From contig JAKSGN010000006.1 in assembly GCA_024180945.1 (NCBI GenBank), positions 1,302,001 through 1,366,000 of the forward strand: a stretch of DNA of 64,000 bases, read 5' to 3'. Below the pieces are notes generated by a model. The model saw only the letters and a list, made by a program, of their open reading frames with translations. It was not told where the DNA came from and made no database searches. The position numbers were made by a program, and so were the translations under genes. This document shows positions 37,404-46,589 of this stretch, one piece after another. Origin of the DNA: Macrophomina tecta (lineage: Eukaryota; Ascomycota; Dothideomycetes; Botryosphaeriales; Botryosphaeriaceae). The first letter of the stretch is position 1, and each line of letters starts with the position of its first letter.

Positions 37404-39452
37404 ATGGCTGAGGTGCTCCCCGTCCAGCTGCCAGAGGGGCAGTCGTACTTCTCACCCGCCCCTCTGCGTCGTTCCTCGCCACCCCAGGCCTCTTTCTTGG
37501 TGGCTTCACCCACATACTCGTCCTCTCCGAGCCGTCAGCCGAAGTATCCCGCTCCCGACCACAATGACTATGGGTCGCCCATCATTGTGGCATCTCCCTC
37601 ACCCATGCAGTCGAATCCCAGCACCGACAAAGGCGACCGTTCGACAAAATACGCTCGCTCGAACGATGGTAACCGATTCGTCGAGGAGACGCGAGTTCAA
37701 GAGAAGGAAGAGGATGACGATGAGGCAATTGCCTTTCCGTCGTATGATATCGACGGACACCAGGACGACGACAGTAGCTCCAAAGCAGATACGTACCCAG
37801 TAACCTCCTCGGGTAGCGATTCCGCAATCTCGACCAACACATCATCAACCCCCGAGCCGCTACCCGTCTCGGAAGATGATTCTGCCATCAAGCCGGAACC
37901 CACCCGGCATGTTGACTACCTCTCTCATGACTGGAGAGAAGAAGATATTTGGTCCTCATGGCGACACATCACCACCAACCGCAAGACATACGGCCAAAGA
38001 TCGAGGTTAGAGAACGCATCATGGCGAACTTGGGCCAAAGCGAAGTATCGATTACGAACTGTCTCGCCCGAGACTCTCAATTGGTGAGTCAGATCTCCCA
38101 TTAGCAGCATATGCGGCAGCCCCCCTTTCCGAGATCAGAGTGGTCCTGCCCAAACACGCAACATCATTTGTTGACAAATTGCCCGTTGAATTCCTTGATC
38201 AAAAAGAACAAGGGGTGAAGCTTGCGGGGGGTTCTGTCTTGCAGCCTGCAGCTGGCTGCCCTCAGCAGTAGTCGTCAGGTGTATCTATATTTCATGTATG
38301 ATCAGATTTGCGTACCTAGGTTCCTCTCGCTTTCCCCGCTTTTAGCAGCTCCCGAGCGTGTGCCAGTCTGAAATGGGATTGAAACTTATTCAGAGTTGCT
38401 AACTTGAAATTAGGCTCAAGGATTGCGACGTAACATGGTTGTACGGTCCATTGCAAACGTCCTCATACACACCTCTTACCCACCCGGTCTCGGAAACTGG
38501 GAGCAACATGTTGTCAAAGAGCAACTCCTTCATTAACAAGAAACCCATCCTCAAAAAGCGAAGCATGTCAGAGGTCATGCTCCAGCGGTCGATATCAAAC
38601 TCATCGCTCATTAAACAGGCGGCCACAGCAGTGCAGGCAGAACGCAGCGGTGCTCCTGCACTGCGTTCGCGGCCTTCTTACGGTCGATCCACTTCAGACT
38701 ACGTTACCCCGTCAATTCCTTCTAAGAGTACGAGTAGAGAAGCGACGGACGTGGCCTCGAAGTCGACTTCTGGCCTTCAGACTCCTGGAGATGGCGAGAG
38801 AAAGCACATTCGGTTCGATGACAAAGTAGAGCAATGCATTGCAGTCGAATGCAAGGATGCAGATGATGAATTTGACGAGGAGAATTGGATCAACGAGGAT
38901 GACGACGACTCGTCTGACGATGGCCTCGAAATCAAGACGAAACCGAGGCGATTGTCACGAAACAACTCGAAAACCAACTTTGGGGCGGAGAACAAAACGA
39001 TTCAAAAATTACCCGACACAACACTCAAGTATAGGACCGACTCTCCCGACGTTCCCGATCATCCTCCGACGCATTCATTAGGATTCTGGCGGTCGAGCCG
39101 GCTGTCTCCATCGCCATCCCAAGAGACGCTCAGGCCATCGCGACCAACAAGTAACTTTCTTCTAGGCGAAGATGACGATGATGATGAGGAGTACTCATGG
39201 GAGCCATCCAATACGTTTTCTGCGCAACGAAGCAGCATTGGTTACGACCAGCGATTTGCCCAGGACGAGAATGGGCAGGGGGAGGGCAGCGAGTCAAGCG
39301 GGCTCAGACGGACGCCATCAGGCATGTTCATGCCGTACGAGGAGGACGAGGATGACATTGTGGCGGCGGGTCTGTTTGGCAAAGTGGTGGATACGGTGAA
39401 CACGGCCAAAGACATTGCACACGTCATTTGGAACGTCGGGTGGCGCAGTTGA
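37404..39452 (+). CDS. Reg1/Hex2-type regulatory subunit of protein phosphatase 1
   Basis: In yeast, Reg1 targets the Glc7 phosphatase to Snf1 and other substrates in glucose repression; this looks like the filamentous-fungal counterpart. Exons are 37404-38083 and 38414-39452 (330-nt intron), giving 572 aa. The conserved family core starts with VDYLSHDWREEDIWSSW (from about residue 169). It runs through RLENASWRTWAKAKYRLRTV into LNWLKDCDVTWLYGPLQ, which spans the exon junction and confirms the splice. A PP1-docking RVxF-type motif appears as KHIRF near residue 357, followed by DDKVEQCIAVE. Long acidic and Ser-rich stretches surround these blocks and suggest disorder. The C-terminus (LFGKVVDTVNTAKDIAHVIW) is a predicted helix. 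Which phosphatase partner it binds is inferred from the family. Confidence 0.88.
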
Positions 39453-40444
39453 TCGACTGGCCGAGAAAGAGTGGTGAGCGATGGTCATAATAAGCATTGG
39501 GCCGGTACCGGTGTTTCACGGACATTTCATCTTCGATGCTCTAGCACGAAAACCAAGGATCTGGGAAACTTTTGGAAACGGGGGATCGGAGCGGGGGGTT
39601 TGCACTCATGGCTTTTCATTTTCATTATTATCTATGTGGACGGGCACATCTCACAAATGCACCTACAATGAATGGACTCTCCATTGTGCTCCACACCAAA
39701 CAAACGACGACGTGATTCCATAGACTTAGCTTGGTACAATAGTTGCGGAAGACTTGAATATAACACACATAGACATCAAAGATGCGTCATGTCCTCGAAC
39801 GGCGGATGCCCCTTGCGTTGGCTTTGCGTGGCTAGGTGGGATGTTGCACAATGGGAGGGGGGCTGGCGGGATTATTGCAACTCGCTGTCTGGGGTCGCAT
39901 GGGACGTTAAGCGAAGTGATACAAGCCTTGGGGCGAGTAGTCAAGTTGACAGAGCCCGTGACAGGCGTTGGCTCAAGGTCCTGCGTGCTGCGATGCGACC
40001 CGGGCGTTGTCAAGGGCAGGGCGGCAAAGATCCGATTTCGTGACACAGAACCCAGGTGGCCGAGACGCGGCGCTCGAGGCCGCTAATCGCAGCGTCAGTA
40101 GTTGCTGGCCAGCATGCGTGGTTTCTTTTCGCTTCCGCTACGGTGTCCAGCAAATGAACTAGTGCCGTGCGCTGTAAGCTGGAGAAAATAGGGCGCTCGT
40201 CCCTGTCGATCATCACCAGCGCGCGACAGGCCATCCCGCCCTGGACACCAGTACCACAGCAGCACCTCTCCGCAACACCATACACCGCGTTTCCGCCCTT
40301 GTCGCCACTCTCCGGATAGCAGCAGCCGCCGATGATGACCTGATTGGGACCAGTGCTTTCGCCGTCCTGCAGTACCCGCGCCTGACCCCTGTCCTGCGTC
40401 ACGTCGCCAGTCTTCGCGTCGGCCCGCCCCCGACTTTTGTGGAT
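39453..40444. other. Intergenic region between Reg1-type and ELMO genes
   Basis: Contains the Reg1-type 3' region and the ELMO-gene promoter. Overlapping frames on both strands at 39.7-40.1 kb show no family resemblance. Confidence 0.5.
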
Positions 40445-42798
40445 ATGGAGAACATCAACATTCCCGAGCTCGTCGAGCGCCTTGGCTCCGATGAGGACTC
40501 GGCCCGCAAAATGGCTGTCTTCAAGCTGCAGTCCGTCATCGGCGACCCGTCCTTTGCCGACGTCTTCATCCTCGAAGGCGGCCTCCCGAAGCTGCGCTAC
40601 CTATGTTTGAACGCTACCGGCAACACGCTTGCCTATGCCTTGACATCCTTCTCCCGTCTGCTTGATCTCGACCAGGGCTGGGATCATGTCAATCAGGACC
40701 TTATTGAGCGAGTAGGCTTACCACTACTCCGCCCGATCGCCTAGGGATCGGAATGCTGATCGCAAATCTTCCACAGGTCGTCCAGCTCGTCGTAAGCCAG
40801 CCGCTCGTCAACATACTCCGCGGTGCTATGTCTATCCTTGTGGCCGTTGTGTCCCACCCGCATTCACGCGCCTCCGTCCCACCCGGCACCTTTGGCTTTC
40901 GGGCTCTGAAACCCGCCGTCGCTGTTTACCCGCAGTTCCTCGAGATGCTTGTGAGCCGTCTCTCATCGGCCGACCATGCCCTCTGTGCGAACGCGCTGCA
41001 GTTGATCAACTCGCTCATGAGAGATGCCATAACAAACGATTCGGAGGCGGAATGGCACACCTTCATCAAGAAGCTTCACGACCTGGGCGTGATAGAGGCT
41101 GTTTATACGCTGATGCAGAGCTCCGCGCTGCAGGATTTGGCGCATCCGTTATTTGAGTTTCAATCACTCAGCAAAGTTCTCCTCAGGAAGTGGAGGGAGC
41201 TTAAGGTGGATCTAGAGAAGTCGGAGCACCGTCGTGCGCTGAAGGGATTGCATCTCGCCAGCAATCCGGAGAGGCCGCCCTCAAGCAAAAGTAAGGGCAG
41301 CAAAGGCAGCAAGAAGCATCACCCCGAGAAATGGCGGAGGCTGGGTTTCGAAGGCGAGTCTCCGTCGTGGGAGTTTGAGCAGACTGGGTACCTCGGTCTC
41401 ATGGACCTTTCTGACTACGTTCGCACTCATGAGGATGCCTACCAGAAGCTTCTTCTGGAACAATCTATCCAGCTCCCAGAGCAGCGTTGCCCCATTGCGA
41501 GAGCAAGCCTAGCAGTAACTTTGATATTGTACGACCATTTCGAGGTTGACAAGTGCGAAAATGAAGACCAGCAACGCTACACTATCCTGGAATCGCGGAC
41601 TAATTTCGACCGCGCCTTCAGGCCTCTCCTGCTCCAGTGGTCTCGACTACACAGAAGTGGTCTGCAAGCTTTCCTAAGACTGTGGCAGGCTACCGGTGCT
41701 GAGACGGAAGACTTTCAAAAGGTGGAGGAGTTGGTCCAAATCCTGATTGAGCAAGTGGTTGGCCATGCTCCTCGCCAGAAAGATCTTCAGGAGGTGGAGG
41801 ACGAGCTTACGGAGTTCGACTACAAGCGCCTCCGCGAACTGCAAATAGAGCTGTTGGAATTGACCTACGAAGATGCTTGGGGTCACCACCTTCGGTACGT
41901 TGCTCACCCTTCACACATTGCCCTCGTCCGCACTGATCCTCTAACAATGTTCGCCCATTTAGTCAAGTTCGAGATGAACTCAATCATGAGGCTCTGCAGT
42001 TCGTCAAAGAACAGCGCATCAGGTGCCTTCTCCAAGGATCCTGGTTCCCGCACACACTGGGATACCGGGAGGAGAGCGGACCAGTAACGAAACAGACGCT
42101 CAATAGAATGGTGCCATCATCTTGGCGTTATGTCCGGCTTTCACACAATCGTCGCTATCTTCATTATGCGGACTTTGAGAACAAACTGGACCAAGATCCG
42201 CGGCTTGACCAGCTTCAGAACCAGAGTAAGTGCATTCTCATTCTTCGTTGGCCTGCAAAGTAGACTGACATATACCACAGTCGATCTGACCACCGTTTCC
42301 TCGGTTGTCTCCAATGTCTCAGCCAGCACGCCATCGACCGCCTCGTCTGCCTCGACCCTGCGTACTTTACCCGCGAGTACCAGCACTAAGATCACCATTT
42401 TTGGCTACCCTAATGAGAAATCACACGCCAACAACAACACCCACCATCACCCTAGCACATCTCACTCGTCACGCTCGAACCCCTCCACTTCCAACACGGG
42501 CAACAAGGATTCACACTCAGCCGCTAGCACCAAGGAAAGCGTCCTCTTGACTCTACACCCGCAGAGCCACACGCTAGCTTCGGAATGGCTAGACGGTTTG
42601 CTGATGCTGCTGAACCAGCAGCCGATCACTGCTGATACGAATAAGCTAGTGCAGTTGGTTGGTGGATACGGTCTGAAGATCCGACTGTTGAACGTGAGGT
42701 TCGAGGAGTTGGATGCGGGCGAACCAGAACTACCGAGCAGAGAGGGCCTGGATGAGGACTACTGGTATGACATTGGTGGACTAGAAGGAGCAGAGTAA
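40445..42798 (+). CDS. ELMO/CED-12 domain protein with PH-like C-terminus
   Basis: ELMO-family proteins partner DOCK-type exchange factors to activate Rac-like GTPases; this role is inferred from the family. Exons are 40445-40711, 40777-41894, 41963-42225 and 42281-42798, giving 721 aa. A GTG-initiated frame begins two codons upstream, but the ATG at 40445 (MENINIPELVERLG) is the sensible start. Residues 1-270 form an armadillo-like helical region. A Lys/Ser linker (SKSKGSKGSKKHH) precedes the ELMO region (about 285-450). Splicing across intron 2 gives HLRQVRDELNHEALQFVKEQ. The PH-like part (about 470-721, from CLLQGSWFPHTLG) is interrupted by a low-complexity insert rich in Ser, Thr, Asn and His (about 560-610). 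The first intron uses the weak donor GTAGGC. Confidence 0.9.
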
Positions 42799-43492
42799 TG
42801 GAGCAACGGGGAAGTGTCTTGGCAGTGTGGTTTATTAGTAGAAGAGGTGAGTCAGGCAGATGTCTGTCTTTTGACGGTAGCTTCCGTCTTTACTAGGTTG
42901 ACTGCTTGGCCTTTTATTTCTCTCCCTCTCCCTTTTCTTCTTTCCTTCGAAGGCCTTTGGGTTTGTGCTTCTGCTTTTTCTATACCTTGCTTTGAAGATA
43001 CCCAGCGCGATTGGATAGGTTGGCTTTTGGAGAAGCTGTTCATCTTCTTGCGTTGTACTAATAGAATTACGTGTGGGAATACCATCAGTTTTGCCTCTAT
43101 TTTCGCTTCGTTTCGTGCTGTGCAAATACATTCGTTTCCTTGTAGCGATATTGCCATATTGATAGGGGAGCTCTTGATTATCTCAGCTGTGAAGTCTCTT
43201 ACCTAAATGCGAGATGATATCCCCCAATTTGCCCTGCCCTAATGCCAGTTTTTCAGAGGTTCTTTCTTGCTCCATCAATGTATCAAATTCACTAGAGGAG
43301 TAAATCTGTATAAACGGGGTATGGACCAGGGCAAATCGTTCTCCTCATTACTTCGATAGACATATTATCTTCAGATCTCTGGCTTTGGACGAGGCTAATT
43401 TGCTCCCAGAGGCCACTGCTGTATCACCATCATTCTAACCAAGCATAGCCCCAGGTCTCAATCGCCGTTCATAAGCGCCCGGCAGCAGGAAG
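42799..43492. other. Convergent 3' region
   Basis: Separates the stop codons of the ELMO gene (plus) and the epimerase gene (minus). The TC-rich sequence is consistent with 3' untranslated regions. No gene is seen. Confidence 0.5.
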
Positions 43493-44526
43493 TCAATTCC
43501 GCCTCTTCTCCACCTCTTCCCTCAACTTTGCAATCACATCAGCTGGGCTCTTAGCGCCGAATACGGCGCTACCAGCGACTATAACGTTGGCCCCCGCATC
43601 AGCAGCGGGTGCAATTGTCTTCTCGGAGAGGCCACCGTCGACCTCGATAGGAAGGTCTGGGTACCGCTCGCGCAGGGCGGTGACTTTGGGCAGTTGATCG
43701 GGCATGAAGGACTGACCACCAAAACCTGGCTCAACGGTCATGACGAGAACCATCTATAGCCGCGATTTAAATTAGTCAACATGTCATTATCGATCTCAAT
43801 CCCCTCAGCTGCCTGTTCCGCAATTTCAAGTCGTGCACGGGTTCTTGACATACATCGGGCACCTCTTCCTTGACAGGGTTCTCAAGGATGTCCCATAGAA
43901 CATTGACGGGAGTCTTGGGCTTGATTGCAATGCCTGCCTGCAGTCCTTGGTCGTGAATATAACGGATCAGCTCCTTTGGAGACGTCTTGGCGTCGGAGGT
44001 GCCTGCGGGGGAATCGGCGGCGGTGGAGTTGATGGCGGCTTCGTAGTGAAAGCAATACAGATTGCAGCCTGCAGCCTTGAAATCCTTGACCCAGCGCTTA
44101 GGCTGCAGGATCAATGCAACACGAATTAGTCGGTGATGTTCTGTTTTGTCTCAGTTTTATCCAAGAGGACAGGGTGTGACGGCTCCGTCGCTTCCTCTCC
44201 TTTCATTCAAAAGCCTGATGGCCTGGGCATGCTACTCCAAATTTTCTGCAGAGTCATCTGTACTCCAGCCCGAGAAGCCTTACCTCCGCGATCATCATAT
44301 GGCAGTCGAAGGTACCTCGGCCGTAGGCCTCCTTCGGTGGGTCGACATGCTTGCGGATCTTAGTGACGACCGGAGCGCCGAATGTCATATTGGGAACAAA
44401 ATGGCCGTCCATTATATCGACGTGTAGCCAGTCGGCTCCCTGGGCTATGGTGTCGGCGCAGGCCTGACCCAGCGCCGCGAAGTCGGCGGAGAGGATCGAG
44501 GGAGCTATTATCGCAGGCGGGGACAT
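43493..44526 (-). CDS. RPE1: Ribulose-phosphate 3-epimerase
   Basis: Interconverts ribulose 5-phosphate and xylulose 5-phosphate in the cytosolic pentose phosphate pathway. Exons are 44526-44284, 44102-43854 and 43753-43493, all joined in phase 0, giving 250 aa. Family motifs are in order: APSILSADF (8-16), [17 protein letters not shown] with metal/catalytic His35, Asp37 and Asp40, CHMMI with His76, [12 protein letters not shown] (169-180), IEVDGGL with Asp203, and AGSAVFG. All catalytic residues are therefore visible. An insert of about 15 residues rich in Ser, Ala and Thr lies between YCFHYEAAI and [10 protein letters not shown]. This is a common place for variation in fungal copies. Confidence 0.95.
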
Positions 44527-44888
44527 GGTTTCGAAATCTTTCGGGCCTGGTGGAGTCGATTGAGAGGCAGTGGCCGTGGTCGATGCGGTATAAGGGCGGT
44601 CTTAAGGGGGATAGGAATGGTCTGCTGAGCACAAAGAGTGAGATTGAGGATTGTTTGTGGTCTGGATGTGACGTCGGAGGGGCTGGGTGGGGCTGCCCGC
44701 CTCGGAGCTCTCGGGCATCGCACCGCAGAAGGACGCAGAACTTCCAACTGATTTTCATTTCCCTGCACACGCTGACTACCAGGAACTTTCAGTCCGCCTT
44801 CCATCTGTAGAAACCATGATAGATATACCCATCGTTCTTGTGGGTGAGATAGGCTCCAGCAACATTTCGACATCCGCAAGCGAAAAAA

Positions 44889-44905
44889 TTTTTTTTTTTT
44901 TTTTT
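44889..44905. repeat. T17 homopolymer tract
   Basis: Seventeen consecutive T directly preceded by six A, about 360 bases upstream of the epimerase start. On the epimerase sense strand it reads as poly-A. Confidence 0.9.
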
Positions 44906-45385
44906 GCCCAAGCCCGCAGGCTCAAAGACGCATCAGCCGTGCGCTTGCAACATCAATCTACATACAGGAAGGCCCGGAAGGACTTAGATTGTTTGCTCGT
45001 ACCTGTGTAAAGAGACTATGCGTGTCATCCGCTTTCACCCATCGAGTTCGGCGGGGAGCAAAGGCGACGGGCGTCAATCAAGGCAGCGTCTGTTCGGTAG
45101 TCCAGCATTCACATGAGACGATGGCGGAAAGTGAATGCTCTACATTAGCTGAGGCCGCTGCTGTGCGGCTTCCGAGCCAGAACTTTAGCACGGAGGAAAC
45201 GCCTCGAAACGGCCATTACAAGGAGACGACCAAAGTTATCATCATTTCCAATGCGATCCAATCTCAACGGACAAGCCCCCGGGCACCATTCATTGATTGG
45301 CCAGATCGAAGGTAGATGCGCCAGGAGACGGCTTGGCAATGAGATAGAGACAGCAGATTCCTGCTCGGGCGGGCATGACGCTGGG

Positions 45386-45420
45386 CCAATAGCGCGTGGA
45401 ACAAGCCACGACTATATAAA
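45386..45420 (+). promoter_or_regulatory. CCAAT box plus TATA box without an assigned gene
   Basis: CCAAT at 45386-45390 is followed 22 bases later by TATATAAA at 45413-45420, a classic core promoter arrangement on the plus strand. The nearest downstream gene starts at 46590, so it would imply a leader of about 1.1 kb or an unannotated transcript. Confidence 0.4.
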
Positions 45421-45969
45421 GCAATGGACAGAGACGAAACGGAAGGGAAACAGTTTAGACACGGGCAAGAACGGGCGAGGGTTTGCTGGAACATGCATGC
45501 ATTTGCTGCTTGCCGCCTGGCCGGGCGATCTAAGATCATGAATAGTCGGAAGCAGAAGTGTGAACGAGTGACAGAATGCGCGCGCGCTTGGAGAAAAAAG
45601 ATAGTTGGACGGGCGTGGCCATCACTTATAGTCCGGCAAGCGAGGCGATGATGCCACCTCGGCGGGTAGCAGACATCGGGCGCAGCAAAGCATGTCTGGG
45701 TCAGCAAGGGTTGGGCGAAGGCGGTAAATACCAAGGCTGAGTAGATGATGGCGAGGACAATGGCCGAGCGAGGGAAACACAGCAGGCGGAGCGGCGGCGA
45801 TGGAGCAAACACCCCCGCTCTATATCGTGTCATTGCAGAGTTGGCGCAGTGGAAGCAATATACGCACGGACGCGATGCAAGAGCGAGGCGGGTGGGTGTT
45901 TTAAGAACCAAGGCCGATGGTGTTGTCGTGGCACGATTGGCGTGGGCGCGAAGCACAATAAAGCAGGCA

Positions 45970-45997
45970 GGGCAGCGGGCAGCGGGCAGCGGGCAGC
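45970..45997. repeat. Four perfect GGGCAGC heptamers
   Basis: Four tandem copies of GGGCAGC, about 0.6 kb upstream of the methyltransferase-domain start. The same unit forms the array at 7968-8002. Confidence 0.9.
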
Positions 45998-46589
45998 AGT
46001 GGGGCGGCCCAAAATAACACCCCCGGTGCGGCGCTCGGGCCCCGGCGCTTACAACACCTGCCATCCAATCGTCGACCATTACCCTGCCTCTTCTCGCAAC
46101 CGTCTGGCCTCGCACGCTTGTACGCGCCCAGCAGGCCCACGCTTTGAGTGGCCCGTCCATCGCCCCTCCCAGCCAACCGCCGCCCGCCCTCGCAGCCTGC
46201 ACGCGTCGTGCCACCGTGACCGCAGCCGCCGCCCCAGAAGAGCCTCGTCTCTTGCCGCTCCGTTTCCACCGCGATTGCGCCCAACCCTGCATCCAATACG
46301 CCACTGACCGCTGTCAGCACACGGACCAGCCATGCCCGTCTTCATAAACTACACCGTGCCGCTTCGCGCCAGACGCCCCCATCCCATTCTCCACGGATGT
46401 TGACCATCGTCTTTACTGTGTTCTCTTGAATTTTTGTTTTTTTCCTGTTTTTTCCTTGTCTCGAGCCCCTCCGTTGACCGGACCCCCTTATAGCACATCT
46501 AATAACTGTACATCCCTGGTGCCTGGCACTCGCTGCGCTTCAGCTACAACGCCCTATACATAGAATCACTACCTGTCGGCTCCGCCACC

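Larger units (their letters stand above)
44527..46589. other. Divergent intergenic region, epimerase / methyltransferase-domain gene
   Basis: Two kilobases between starts on opposite strands. It contains a T17 tract (44889-44905), a CCAAT/TATA pair (45386-45420), a GGGCAGC heptamer array (45970-45997) and, near 46.43 kb, a T-rich leader just before the methyltransferase start. The long frame on the minus strand (45264-46304) has no family resemblance. Confidence 0.5.

Noticed and set aside
40439..40444. GTG-initiated extension of the ELMO protein
   Set aside because: It adds only two codons before a normal ATG; fungal nuclear genes rarely start at GTG.
45264..46304. 346-residue minus-strand frame between the epimerase and methyltransferase-domain genes
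   Set aside because: It runs through the heptamer repeat and a GC-rich promoter, and the composition (Arg, Ala, Cys, Trp) is typical of a shadow frame.
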